Source: a virus. From it: a DNA stretch of 64,000 bases. The translations under genes and the position numbers were made by a program. The stretch is from positions 30,754 to 94,753 of the IMG/VR virus record IMGVR_UViG_3300022699_000217, one strand, 5' to 3'. Positions within the stretch are counted from its first letter, which is position 1. Every line of letters begins with the position of its first letter. Under the pieces are notes generated by a model that was not told where the DNA came from, made no database searches, and was given only the letters and a program-made list of their open reading frames with translations. Shown here piece after piece: positions 41,645 through 50,071 of this stretch.

Positions 41645-42107
41645 CCCAGGGCAAACCTCGGGTGTCGCTGTTGTAACCGTTGAGCGGCACCCGAGATTGC
41701 TGTATGCAAAGGGCATCACGATGGTGCTGAAAAAGATCGACATCTCTGTAACCGGCGTTATTCGTTCGCTCGTCGAGAAGCTGGATGGGCGCATCGTGCG
41801 TGCCGTTATCGAGCACCAATACGTCGGGCAAAACATGCGGACGGCGATCACTCTTGCACAGCGTGCCGGGCGGTGGATCGAAGCGTGCTTATCCGTCGGG
41901 ATCGACATAGAGCGGATTGATGCATCGTCCTGGCAATCGCGCGAATTGCCCGGCCTGCGGAAGCGGGAGCTTCTCAAGAGGGCCTCTGTTCAACGATCCA
42001 AAGGCATCTGGCACGTAAACTTGGGGCCGGACGAATCCGATGCGGCATTGATGGCGCGATACCGGGCGGTGCAGCTTGCGACGAACGGACGCCTTGGCGC
42101 TAATTGA
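41610..42107 (+). CDS. RuvC-like Holliday-junction resolvase
   Basis: A 165-residue RNase H-fold nuclease: 'IIGIDPGQTSG' with D12, 'AVIEHQYVGQ' with E68 and 'GPDESDAALMA' with D141/D144 supply the acidic metal site. Such enzymes cut four-way junctions made in phage recombination before packaging. It belongs with the exonuclease, ERF and SSB functionally though it is 20 kb away. Confidence 0.82.
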   Translation: MPIQPELIIGIDPGQTSGVAVVTVERHPRLLYAKGITMVLKKIDISVTGVIRSLVEKLDGRIVRAVIEHQYVGQNMRTAITLAQRAGRWIEACLSVGIDIERIDASSWQSRELPGLRKRELLKRASVQRSKGIWHVNLGPDESDAALMARYRAVQLATNGRLGAN

Positions 42108-42498
42108 GGAGCTGACCTCTCACCAGTTATGCCGCCTCGCGGTATGCGCAAGGATAAATGCGCGAATTGCCGAGGCGTTCTGCGTGTTGGACATCGTGGA
42201 CGCCTTGGAGATGGAGCCAACACAAATCGGACGGTTCCTGCGAGCGATGAGCCTGCGGGGGTACGTTCGGCGCGTGAACCCGCCGCGCAACTGTGCCCAG
42301 CCGCGAGCGGCCTACTACACGATGACCAAGCGCTGGGCCTTGGTGCGAGCGCTTCTGCGACTTCAGGGGAAAGAGCCCGGGCGGTGCTGCGTCTGTGGCG
42401 ATGAGAACACGGTGCCGTATCTATGGCGCCAACGATTTTTTTGTCGACAATGCCTGATGACGGCAAACCGAACAGATTACCCCATGCGACGGGGGTGA
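42076..42498 (+). CDS. Winged-helix/zinc-finger DNA-binding-like protein
   Basis: Up to 140 residues. The N-terminal part ('FCVLDIVDALEMEPTQIGRFLRAMSL', shortened here to its core EPTQIGRFLRAM) is a winged-helix pattern, and the C terminus has 'CCVCGDEN' and 'CRQCLM' as a zinc ribbon. The start is uncertain (TTG 42076 or TTG 42094, both overlapping the RuvC-like gene). Confidence 0.5.
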   Translation: MRRTDALALIEELTSHQLCRLAVCARINARIAEAFCVLDIVDALEMEPTQIGRFLRAMSLRGYVRRVNPPRNCAQPRAAYYTMTKRWALVRALLRLQGKEPGRCCVCGDENTVPYLWRQRFFCRQCLMTANRTDYPMRRG

Positions 42499-42507
42499 GG
42501 AGATACC

Positions 42508-42873
42508 ATGAGCGACAACAAGAAACCAACGATCGAAGAACGAGTCAAAAATATGCCTCAGTGGTTACAATCTTGGTACGCAATCACGTTAGAGATTATC
42601 GAGGTTGGGCTGGCGAAGACAGTCGTCGACCCAGAACATCGAAAATCGATAGCTGAAGCGCTCTCCTTCTCGCTTGCGACAAGGGAATATAAGCAGAGGC
42701 AGATCAACCGGAAGGTGTATGCCGATGCGATGGAAACCATCATGAGCGCGTCCGACGTGTTCGAGCTAAACGTCGGGCACACCCCGCAGATGCGGCTGCG
42801 AGTGCAACCGGCCGATGGAAACGGCGTGGTCAACATCGCTTTGGAGCCTGCGGACGGCGACAGCCACTTGTGA
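42508..42873 (+). CDS. Hypothetical 121-residue protein
   Basis: A mostly helical protein with a beta C terminus ('MRLRVQPADGNGVVNIALEP'). GTGAGGAGA lies upstream of the ATG. No family recognised. Confidence 0.5.
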   Translation: MSDNKKPTIEERVKNMPQWLQSWYAITLEIIEVGLAKTVVDPEHRKSIAEALSFSLATREYKQRQINRKVYADAMETIMSASDVFELNVGHTPQMRLRVQPADGNGVVNIALEPADGDSHL

Positions 42874-42904
42874 TCCAACCAACGGGAAGATGAGGGCAAT
42901 AATC

Positions 42905-43546
42905 ATGGAAATCGTTTCATACATTAAAGACTCGATGGCAGTGGAGAACAAGGATTACGACGGTGTTCGGATGCGGTTGCAGGATGATCAATACGTCCGC
43001 CTATTGCACGCCACGCTCGGCCTCGGCAGCGAGCTTGGGGAGTTGCTCGAAATCACCGACGGCGACGAGCTGAAGATCGCCGAGGAGCTTGGGGATATTC
43101 TGTGGTTCTCCGTGCTCGCGGCCGACGCGCTTGACAAATTGCACGCTGGAAGCTTAGCGCCGAAATACTCCTCGCCACCGATGGCATGGCAGATCATCAA
43201 CGCGATGAAGACGGACTGCGATGCCGCAAACCCGCTCGTGCTGATGAGCATGAAGGTCGAGCAGGTGCAGACGGCGGTGAAGGGGTATTTGTTCTACGGC
43301 AAAGCGTTCGTGTTCAAAGATCTGGGCGCCTGCATCGCCGACATCACCAGGGCTGCCGCGAATGTCGGACGATCGGCAGGGTTCACGCATGAGGAAATCA
43401 TGGGGTTGAACCGTGAAAAGCTGCGCGGCAAAGCAGGACGGTACAAGGATGGCAGGTTTACCGCCGTGGCGGCCATCCACCGGGATGTCGATGCGGAGAT
43501 GGCAAGCATGGCCCGGCGGAAGGGGGGGGACGACAATGGGGACTAA
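42905..43546 (+). CDS. MazG-like NTP pyrophosphohydrolase
   Basis: A 213-residue all-alpha protein with the MazG motifs: 'GLGSELGELLE' (E43/E46) and 'EELGDILWF' (E60-E61/D64), which bind the Mg ions used to split NTPs to NMP and pyrophosphate. The C-terminal half is helical. It is 10 bases overlapped by thyX, so it likely shares an operon with it. In phages MazG proteins tune nucleotide pools or ppGpp. Confidence 0.78.
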   Translation: MEIVSYIKDSMAVENKDYDGVRMRLQDDQYVRLLHATLGLGSELGELLEITDGDELKIAEELGDILWFSVLAADALDKLHAGSLAPKYSSPPMAWQIINAMKTDCDAANPLVLMSMKVEQVQTAVKGYLFYGKAFVFKDLGACIADITRAAANVGRSAGFTHEEIMGLNREKLRGKAGRYKDGRFTAVAAIHRDVDAEMASMARRKGGDDNGD

Positions 43547-44213
43547 GAACCAAGCGACCGCCAGGCTCCTGCACAACACCCCGATCTGGGTTGTCGCACG
43601 AGCGGCGCGGACGTGCACCGATACCGTGAGCAAGATGGATTCATCCCACTTTGGGGACCGCCTCGGCCCGCAGGACAGGGCGCTGATTAGCAAGCGCATC
43701 CTACGCCAAGGACAGCCCCATGATCCGCTCAATCCGGCTCATGAATCCGTGCTCGAGCACATCGTTTATACCTTCGAGCTGGAGTTCTCCCGAGCCGTCC
43801 TGCAGGAGCTGGCGCGGCACCGGCTCGCTTCGCCGACCGTGCAAAGCACCCGGTGGGCGCTGAAGCGGCTCGTCGATAAAATCGATGATGACGATCTTGA
43901 CAGCTTTTTGACCCAAACCGGAGACGAGGAGATCGACGCCGCGGCCATCGAGCAGCTCAAGCTCCTGCTGGCGCAAGTGCGAAAGGGCAAGCCCAACGAC
44001 CGCACGAAGTATCTGGTCGGGGAAGCCTTTCGCAGCAAGGCCATCCTGACCATCAACGCGCGGAGCTTGCGCAACCTGTTTGTGCTGCGCACCTCGGCGC
44101 GTGCTTTGTGGGAGATCCGCCAGCTTGCGTTCGCAATGGCTGAGGCGCTCCCGGAAGAGCACCGATTCATGTTCGAAGATCGCATCCACAAGACATCAGA
44201 AATCCGACCATAG
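43536..44213 (+). CDS. thyX: Flavin-dependent thymidylate synthase
   Basis: A 225-residue ThyX. The signature RHR-x7-S is at 94-104 ('ELARHRLASPTVQSTRW'), preceded by 'HESVLEHIVYTFELEFSRAVLQ'. 'NARSLRNLFVLRTSARALWE' is the second substrate-binding section. It methylates dUMP to dTMP using FAD and methylene-tetrahydrofolate. Start ATG overlaps the MazG-like gene. A modified substrate is possible if the phage alters its thymines, but nothing in the motif shows that. Confidence 0.9.
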   Translation: MGTKNQATARLLHNTPIWVVARAARTCTDTVSKMDSSHFGDRLGPQDRALISKRILRQGQPHDPLNPAHESVLEHIVYTFELEFSRAVLQELARHRLASPTVQSTRWALKRLVDKIDDDDLDSFLTQTGDEEIDAAAIEQLKLLLAQVRKGKPNDRTKYLVGEAFRSKAILTINARSLRNLFVLRTSARALWEIRQLAFAMAEALPEEHRFMFEDRIHKTSEIRP

Positions 44214-44236
44214 ATTTGCATGAAACAGGAGGGAAT

Positions 44237-44518
44237 ATGTCAGATCCCAACATGAATGCTGGGAGCATTGCACAGTGCCCCTATTGTGGGCACAAGGACT
44301 CGCAACACCGAAACAAGGTCGGCGAAGCCGCGGTGATGGTATGCACGGATTGTGGGCGGCTTTGGATGGCCTCGGTCATCGGGTCCGTCTATCGCGGCGA
44401 GATCGGCCACGGATACGTTCAGCTAATCTGGGAAAACAGGGGAATGCGCGTGGACGCTGAGGGGCGTCTCCGCGTGGAGCGCTTGCCGAGCGAGATAGGG
44501 GAGGACGACGATGAATGA
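44237..44518 (+). CDS. Zinc-ribbon protein
   Basis: A 93-residue protein with 'CPYCGHKDSQHRNKV' and 'CTDCGRLW', a typical zinc ribbon, then a beta part. GGAGGG is six bases before the ATG. Overlaps the next gene. Confidence 0.55.
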   Translation: MSDPNMNAGSIAQCPYCGHKDSQHRNKVGEAAVMVCTDCGRLWMASVIGSVYRGEIGHGYVQLIWENRGMRVDAEGRLRVERLPSEIGEDDDE

Positions 44519-45209
44519 TGCAGCGATGAAACAATGGCAGCTCAGGGTTCGGGAGCTGTCGGAACGGATTATGAAGTTCGAGCAGGATTATTGCGCGGTC
44601 GCAACGGAGTTCCGCGTACAGCTCCCCGAGCCGGGCACGGACGCGGCGCGGCTGATGATCGATGCGCGGAACGCGCGCCGCCGATGCGCGGAGCTGGAGA
44701 CCGAGAACCTGAAGCTGCTCGCGGAGATCGACGAGTGGAAGGAAGCCAGCGGACTGGAGTGCGGTGGCGACCCGGACGGCGTTACCCCCAAGCAGGCGCG
44801 TGACCATTGGGAGAACGTCGAGCGCATCGCACAGCAACGGGACGACGCGGTGAACAGCTACATCAACTGCCGCCAGGACCTCGACTGTTGCAAGGAGCTG
44901 CTTGTGAGAAAGGACAAGCGGTTTGCGCCCTTCTCGTTCCCATGGCTGGCCGAAGGCGAGGTCGCGACGGTGGCTGACATCGTCAGCGCGTACCTCCAGG
45001 CGTTTGACTTCGACGGGCTTTATAACGATGACTGCGGGTGCTCGCTGGATGATCTGGCGCCGTGCGGGGCGATCTGCGACACGTGCTCGCCGGGCAAGCA
45101 GGTCAAGGCGCCGCCCTCCACGGGATGGGATTATCTCATCGTGCCGGCCAGCGAGGTCGCGCGGTACGAGGCGGGAGAGGAGAAGGGCGATGCGGAAGAG
45201 CAAGATTGA
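44511..45209 (+). CDS. Hypothetical coiled-coil protein
   Basis: A 232-residue protein: N-terminal coiled coil ('RRRCAELETENLKLLAEIDE'), then a Cys-rich motif 'NDDCGCSLDDLAPCGAICDT' similar to a motif that I recall from other phage proteins. It probably binds metal there. The start of DUF5131 overlaps its last codons. Unknown role. Confidence 0.5.
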   Translation: MNDAAMKQWQLRVRELSERIMKFEQDYCAVATEFRVQLPEPGTDAARLMIDARNARRRCAELETENLKLLAEIDEWKEASGLECGGDPDGVTPKQARDHWENVERIAQQRDDAVNSYINCRQDLDCCKELLVRKDKRFAPFSFPWLAEGEVATVADIVSAYLQAFDFDGLYNDDCGCSLDDLAPCGAICDTCSPGKQVKAPPSTGWDYLIVPASEVARYEAGEEKGDAEEQD

Positions 45210-46161
45210 GTGGACCGACGCAACGTGGAACCCGGTGACGGGCTGCACCAAAGTGTCGGCTGGATGCGCGCATTGTTACGCGCTACGGCAGGCAACCCGG
45301 ATGCACGCCATGGGGGTCGCGGGGTATGAGAACGGGTTCGCCCCGACGTGCCACCCGAGCCGCCTCGCAGCGCCAGCGTCCTGGGTCAAGCCGCGGAAGG
45401 TGTTCGTTTGCAGCATGGGCGATCTATTCCACGACGACGTGCCGTTCGATTTCATCGAGCGCGTCTTCAAGGTGATGCTGGAAACCCCGAAGCACACCTA
45501 CCAAATATTGACCAAGCGCCCGCAACGAGCGCACCTGTTTCTTGACAAGCATCTGCGGAGCGACGTGTTCAAACACTGGCCGTTTCCGAACGTTTGGGTC
45601 GGCGTGACCGCTGAGAACCAAGAAACGGCGAACGAGCGGATCCCGTGGCTGATGCGCATCCCAGCGAAGGTGCGGTTCGTCAGCGCCGAGCCGCTCCTCG
45701 GCCCCATCGCCATGACGGAGGCGATGTATGGGCAAGACCCACCGGGCATGAACGGTTTCGGATTCACGGACGGCCACGGGCACGAGGCCATGATCCACTG
45801 GGTGATCGCCGGTGGCGAGAGCGGCCCGGGCGCGCGCCCAATGCACCCCGCGTGGGCAACCGGCCTGCGGGATCAATGCATCGCAGCAGAGGTGCCGTTC
45901 CTTTTCAAGCAGTGGGGCGAATGGTGCGAATATCAGCAGTGGTTTCTTTTCCCGAACGTGCACAAATTAACGCGAAGAATCGTGCTGATGGATGGGCGCT
46001 GCGGCAAGTCCCCGGAGGATCTGGGCTACCACGGCCCGGATGGCGCGGAGTGGAATGCGCTTTGCCCAAGCGTGATGGTCCGCGTGGGCAAAAAGAACGC
46101 CGGACGCCGGCTCGACCGTGAGCTATGGACCGAGTACCCCAAGCAGGAGGTGGAGAGATGA
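45190..46161 (+). CDS. Phage Gp37/Gp68 (DUF5131) family protein, radical-SAM-like
   Basis: A 323-residue protein of the phage gp37/gp68 (DUF5131) family: 'IEWTDATWNPVTGCTKVSAG' with Cys 19, 26 and 29 (C-x6-C-x2-C), then 'VFVCSMGDLFHDDVP', 'YQILTKRP' and 'WVGVTAENQETANERIPWL', the family's hallmark strings, and 'WVIAGGESGPGARPM'. The family is thought to be a TIM barrel with an iron-sulfur site, but its chemistry is unknown to me. It begins inside the coiled-coil gene. Confidence 0.8.
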   Translation: MRKSKIEWTDATWNPVTGCTKVSAGCAHCYALRQATRMHAMGVAGYENGFAPTCHPSRLAAPASWVKPRKVFVCSMGDLFHDDVPFDFIERVFKVMLETPKHTYQILTKRPQRAHLFLDKHLRSDVFKHWPFPNVWVGVTAENQETANERIPWLMRIPAKVRFVSAEPLLGPIAMTEAMYGQDPPGMNGFGFTDGHGHEAMIHWVIAGGESGPGARPMHPAWATGLRDQCIAAEVPFLFKQWGEWCEYQQWFLFPNVHKLTRRIVLMDGRCGKSPEDLGYHGPDGAEWNALCPSVMVRVGKKNAGRRLDRELWTEYPKQEVER

Positions 46162-46373
46162 GCAGGAAACCGATAACACGGTTAACGCCCAATAAACGCT
46201 GGTGCCGCTGCGGATACGACTGTCCCTACATCGGGCGGCCGCGAGGGCAGTTTGCCGGGGACGCGGCCTGGTGCGATCTGCTGGGAAGCAACGTGAAGCC
46301 GATGTGGTTTGCGGACGAGCCGGCGCCTTGTGCCGAGTTCATGAAAGAAGAGGAGACGACCGATGAGAGTTGA
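46158..46373 (+). CDS. Small cysteine-rich protein
   Basis: A 71-residue protein with 'CRCGYDCPYIG' and two later cysteines. GGAGGTGGAGAG precedes the ATG, which overlaps the DUF5131 stop. Metal binding likely; no family. Confidence 0.5.
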   Translation: MSRKPITRLTPNKRWCRCGYDCPYIGRPRGQFAGDAAWCDLLGSNVKPMWFADEPAPCAEFMKEEETTDES

Positions 46374-46602
46374 AGCCCCGGCACAGCACATCACCTTCGA
46401 TGGGCCACGCTGCGGCGATGAGACCGGCGACTGTCCTTTCCTTAGCTACGAATGGCAGAGCTGCGAGCTGTTCGACGACTACCTTGTGACCATCGAGCCG
46501 GAACAACCCTGGCAGGAGTGGGCCTATCAGCGGTGTGCAAAATGCTTGCAATACACCGCTGAAAAAACCAGGCGTTGTCTAGCGGCAAACCCTTGCCACT
46601 GA
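46363..46602 (+). CDS. Small cysteine-rich protein
   Basis: A 79-residue protein with eight residues of Cys spread as 'CGDETGDC', 'SCELF', 'CAKCLQY', 'CLAANPC'. It starts ten bases before the end of the previous small gene. Probably metal- or disulfide-stabilised; function unknown. Confidence 0.5.
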   Translation: MRVEAPAQHITFDGPRCGDETGDCPFLSYEWQSCELFDDYLVTIEPEQPWQEWAYQRCAKCLQYTAEKTRRCLAANPCH

Positions 46603-46641
46603 CGGATTATAGAGCTAAACTCTTTGTCCTGAGGTTAGCCA

Positions 46642-46866
46642 ATGAGCAAAGCAAAAAGAAATAACATGGTTCGCGTGCCGATGACGGACGTCGAGGCTTC
46701 GGCTGTCCGGAAAAAGGCAGAGGAGATGGGCATCCCGATTGCTCGGCTGATCCGCCGATGCGTGTTCGGGGTGCGCTATGAGATTGAGCGCCAAATAGAC
46801 CCGGTCGGTTCGACCGAGCCGACCATAACCATCGCAGAATGCAAAGTGCGAGTGACCGAGCGTTGA
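46642..46866 (+). CDS. Ribbon-helix-helix-like small protein
   Basis: A 74-residue protein: basic start, 'MVRVPMTDVEASAVRKKAEE', 'MGIPIARLIRRCVFG' reads like the strand-helix-helix of RHH (MobC/CopG-type) repressors. It may bind DNA as a dimer. GAGG upstream of the ATG. Confidence 0.5.
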   Translation: MSKAKRNNMVRVPMTDVEASAVRKKAEEMGIPIARLIRRCVFGVRYEIERQIDPVGSTEPTITIAECKVRVTER

Positions 46867-46877
46867 AAGGGGACCCC

Positions 46878-47222
46878 ATGAAAAGTCAAAACGAGCAAAT
46901 CGACGTTAACGGCATTGATGCCATGGATATGGACGCCGAAGAGGCGCGCCAGATTGCCTATCAAAAAAGCTTGCGTGGACGCCTGTTCCTGCGAGCCATG
47001 CGAGCCGTTCGCGGCGCTGCGGACAAGGGTGAATACGAGTGCGCCTTTGTTCATCACTTCAAAAGCTTGGGCCAGTTGGAGATCGAAGCGCTGAACCGCT
47101 TGCAACGAGACCTTGAGATCCGCGGCTACAAGGGCGACATAAAAACCAAACCAACCGAGGGGGACGAGACTCTGTGCGCTGGCCCAGTGTCCGCCACCGT
47201 GGAGGTGCGCTGGCATGAGTAA
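46878..47222 (+). CDS. Hypothetical 114-residue protein
   Basis: A helical, basic-middle protein ('RGRLFLRAMRAVRGAADKGE') with acidic N terminus. AAAGGGGA lies upstream of the ATG. No family. Overlaps the next gene by eight bases. Confidence 0.5.
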   Translation: MKSQNEQIDVNGIDAMDMDAEEARQIAYQKSLRGRLFLRAMRAVRGAADKGEYECAFVHHFKSLGQLEIEALNRLQRDLEIRGYKGDIKTKPTEGDETLCAGPVSATVEVRWHE

Positions 47223-47685
47223 CGCGCAGCTTTGGCACCGAATCCAGCAGAAAGAGGACAGCCGCTTGGAGGCCCGCGCGAAGCAGGATGGCCACGATGG
47301 GTGCGTTCGGCTAGCGCTTAGGTGGTCCACCGATGGCGACAAGCTCCATCTGTACGTCGACGGCAACAAAACGAAGACCGCCTATGAAGCTCACGCGCCA
47401 AACGTGCCGCCGGGCGAGGTTGAGCAGGAGGCCCAAGAGGATGTCGAGCGGCAATATTCTTTGATGCCGTGGATTGCGCGCACCTACAATGTGGGCATCG
47501 ACATTCTGAAAGCCGACGGGTGGCAGTCCTACGACATCGTTGCCGCGTCCGGAGCGGAGGCCCTCGCAATGTTCAACGAGGGGGATCCGGGCGTAGTGTT
47601 CGACAGTGAGGAAATCGAGACGAAAGGCGCAAGCGACCCGTACATCAACGGCAGCGACCCATACAGCGAGGAGGCCCAAGAATGA
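47215..47685 (+). CDS. Hypothetical 156-residue acidic protein
   Basis: An acidic soluble protein ('RLALRWSTDGDKLHLYVDGN', 'NVGIDILKADGWQSYDIVAA'), ending in a polar tail. No motif recognised. Overlaps the next gene by four bases. Confidence 0.5.
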   Translation: MSNAQLWHRIQQKEDSRLEARAKQDGHDGCVRLALRWSTDGDKLHLYVDGNKTKTAYEAHAPNVPPGEVEQEAQEDVERQYSLMPWIARTYNVGIDILKADGWQSYDIVAASGAEALAMFNEGDPGVVFDSEEIETKGASDPYINGSDPYSEEAQE

Positions 47686-47909
47686 GCCAACGCCCCCCCT
47701 TCCGCCCCAAGGAAGCGGTTGATGCCTCGCCCTTGCACCATCTGTTGGAGCCAGCGGCATCGCCCTCAGCCGAACCGCTGGCCACCGCCGCGCAAGTCGC
47801 AACGCTCCAAGAGTCCATCGACCGCCTGGAGCGGAAGATCGCCCTCATCTTCGGTGACGCAGTCGTCATCAATGGCCGATTCGCCCATACCGGAGGGGCA
47901 AAGGGATGA
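47682..47909 (+). CDS. Hypothetical 75-residue protein
   Basis: A Pro/Ala-rich start followed by a short coiled coil ('VATLQESIDRLERKIALIFG'). Starts with an ATGA overlap after a full ribosome site (GAGGAGG) inside the upstream gene. Confidence 0.5.
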   Translation: MSQRPPFRPKEAVDASPLHHLLEPAASPSAEPLATAAQVATLQESIDRLERKIALIFGDAVVINGRFAHTGGAKG

Positions 47910-48142
47910 CCGAGCCGCAAAAACACGGCAACCGAGCGTTCGCCGGCGCATACCGCAAAGGGCGTGAGGCGTACATCGCTGGGGTTCTGGTGGACGAGTG
48001 CCCATACAGCGATCACCGCAAAATCAGTGGAAAGCTCACCTGGTCGCGCGCGTTTCGAACAGCCTGGCGCGACGGGTGGCAGGATGCACAGGCAGAGGAT
48101 GCAAAGCTTTCGCGTGACACGCGACAAGGATGGTCAAAATGA
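47906..48142 (+). CDS. Ribosome-modulation-factor-like protein
   Basis: A 78-residue basic protein. 'AFAGAYRKGREAYIAGVLVDE' followed by CPYSD, then 'AFRTAWRDGWQDA' matches the RMF pattern (G-x-x-A-x-x-x-G, CPY, then W-x-x-GW-x-A). RMF dimerises ribosomes into hibernating particles in enteric bacteria. A phage copy could slow or bias translation. Overlaps both neighbours (ATGA). Confidence 0.6.
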   Translation: MTEPQKHGNRAFAGAYRKGREAYIAGVLVDECPYSDHRKISGKLTWSRAFRTAWRDGWQDAQAEDAKLSRDTRQGWSK

Positions 48143-48774
48143 AAGAGCAAAAAACAACATGCGTCCCAGGGACCACAATCCCTATGCTCCCCGGTCTCGA
48201 AAGCTTCTTGATGCCGATTGACGAGGTGCACCCCGACCCAGCCAACCCGCGCATCCTGAAGAACCTGGATGTCCTAAAGGCCAGCTTGCAACGGTTCGGG
48301 CTCCGCAGGCCCATCATCGCCAACCAGCGGGACAAGCAGATCGAAGCCGGCCATCAGACCCGGCAAGCCCTCCTGGAGCTCGGGGCAACGCATGTCCCGG
48401 TCATGTGGGCTGACGATGACCGCATCCAGGCAACCGCCTTCAACATCGCCGACAACCGAACCGCCGAGGTGGTCTCGGACTGGGACGAGGAAGCCTTGGC
48501 GCGACTGTTGAAGGACCTAAGCGTCGACGGCGCGGTGGATGGCATCGGCTTTGATGAGAAGCAGATGACAGCGCTCATCGATTCGTTCGCCGACGGGCAG
48601 GATTTGGATGACGAGGCGCTCCCCGAGATCGACCTGGGGGAGCCCGATGATCTGTGCGGGCGCGTCATCATCATCTACGAGGGCGAGGAGGAGTTCCGCA
48701 AGGTCCAGGACCTGCTCGGGGTCAAGCTGGGCAACAAGATAAGCTGGTCCATTGGGGAGATCGTTGATGGATGA
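48139..48774 (+). CDS. ParB-like nuclease-domain protein, copy 1
   Basis: A 211-residue protein with a ParB/Srx N-terminal domain: 'PIDEVHPDPANPRILKNLDV', 'GLRRPIIANQ', 'IEAGHQTRQALLELGATHVP' and 'DRIQATAFNIADNRTAE'. This core is nearly repeated in the protein at 52808. The C-terminal 60 residues ('CGRVIIIYEGEEEFRKVQDL') are a different small alpha/beta domain. Phage ParB-like domains bind NTPs and are often next to base-modification enzymes; radical SAM genes follow immediately. ATG overlaps the RMF-like stop; ATG 48130 is an alternative. Confidence 0.82.
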   Translation: MKEQKTTCVPGTTIPMLPGLESFLMPIDEVHPDPANPRILKNLDVLKASLQRFGLRRPIIANQRDKQIEAGHQTRQALLELGATHVPVMWADDDRIQATAFNIADNRTAEVVSDWDEEALARLLKDLSVDGAVDGIGFDEKQMTALIDSFADGQDLDDEALPEIDLGEPDDLCGRVIIIYEGEEEFRKVQDLLGVKLGNKISWSIGEIVDG

Positions 48775-50071
48775 CAAAGCAAAGAACCTGAGCCTAACGT
48801 ACCAGAGCCCCCGCTGGTCGAACGAGATCTCGGATTGTGCGCTCCCGATGACCATCGACCAGTATTCGAATTGTTCGTATAAATGCGCCTACTGCTTCTC
48901 GCAGTACCGCCGCGGCATCGGCGGGGGGAAGGACGCCTACAAGGCGGGCAAGATCAAGGCGATCAACGTGGACAAGGTCAAGCGCCTGTTCCGTGGCGAG
49001 ATCACCAACGAGAACCACGCCGCGAGCGGCCTCTGGCAGTTCAACCAGTTCATCAAGGAGCGCAAGATGGTGCAGTGGGGTGGCCTGAGCGACCCGTTCT
49101 GCCTGTACGAGCGCAAGTACGGCCTCGGCCTCGAGCTGATGCGGTTTTTCCGGGAGATCGAGTATCAGGTTTCGTTCAGCACGAAGGGGACCTGGTGGTT
49201 GGATGACCCGCGATATGTGGAGTGCTTCGAGGGCAACCCCCACTTCCACGTGAAAATCAGCGTCATCACCGGCGACCCGGCGAAGGCTAAGGCCATCGAG
49301 CGCGGCGGCGTGCCGTCCCCGACCGAGCGGCTGCGCGCCATCGAGCGGCTCGCCAAGATGCTTCCCGGAGACAAGCCCGTCGTGCTGCGGTTGCGGCCGT
49401 TCATCATCGGGGTGTCCAACCCGAGCTACGAGCAGTTAATCCGGGACGCCGCGAACGCTGGAGCCTCGGCGGTGAGCACCGAGTTCTTCTGCGTGGAGAC
49501 TCGCTCCCACAACCAGGCGGCAGATAACTACAAGATCATCAGCGAGCAGACCGGCTTCGACGTGTACGAGTTCTATCGGAAGCACAGTCGCGGGGGCGGG
49601 TACATGCGGCTTAATCGCGCCATCAAAGGCCGGTACGTGGATACGATGCAAGCGCTGTGCAAGGAGCTGGGGCTGGACTTCTACGTGAGCGACCCCCACT
49701 ACAAGGAGCGCAGCTCCAGCGGGTGTTGCTGCGGCGTGCCAGAATCGTGGAACTACTCGCGCGGGCAGCTTTTGGAGGCGCTCTTGATCGCCAAGGAGCG
49801 GGGCGAGGTGCACTGGGCCGACATCGCGCAGCATCTTGGCTACGCGGACACGTTCAGCTTCCGTCGCGCGCAGGGGTTCAACACGAACAGCGAGGACGTC
49901 CGCGCCAAGTTCTTCAACGCAACCATGAAGGATTACCTGCGGCACGGCTGGAACACGACCAAGAGCATCGCGTCCCCGTACAAGATGTTCGGCGGCGTGC
50001 TGAAGCCGGTCGAGCGCGACGGCAACGGCGACATCGTTTACAAATTTGACCACGACCGGGCGAGCAAATGA
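48767..50071 (+). CDS. SPL-like radical SAM enzyme
   Basis: A 434-residue radical SAM protein with C36-x3-C40-x2-C43 ('CSYKCAYCF'), which holds the 4Fe-4S cluster that splits SAM. 'YQVSFSTKGTW', 'FHVKISVITGDPAKAKAIER' and 'LRLRPFIIGV' are like the spore-photoproduct-lyase/Rv2578c group, whose members act on DNA. The C-terminal part has an added Cys cluster ('GCCCG') and a helical domain. Start ATG after GGGGAG, overlapping ParB copy 1 by eight bases. The reaction is unknown. Confidence 0.8.
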   Translation: MDDKAKNLSLTYQSPRWSNEISDCALPMTIDQYSNCSYKCAYCFSQYRRGIGGGKDAYKAGKIKAINVDKVKRLFRGEITNENHAASGLWQFNQFIKERKMVQWGGLSDPFCLYERKYGLGLELMRFFREIEYQVSFSTKGTWWLDDPRYVECFEGNPHFHVKISVITGDPAKAKAIERGGVPSPTERLRAIERLAKMLPGDKPVVLRLRPFIIGVSNPSYEQLIRDAANAGASAVSTEFFCVETRSHNQAADNYKIISEQTGFDVYEFYRKHSRGGGYMRLNRAIKGRYVDTMQALCKELGLDFYVSDPHYKERSSSGCCCGVPESWNYSRGQLLEALLIAKERGEVHWADIAQHLGYADTFSFRRAQGFNTNSEDVRAKFFNATMKDYLRHGWNTTKSIASPYKMFGGVLKPVERDGNGDIVYKFDHDRASK

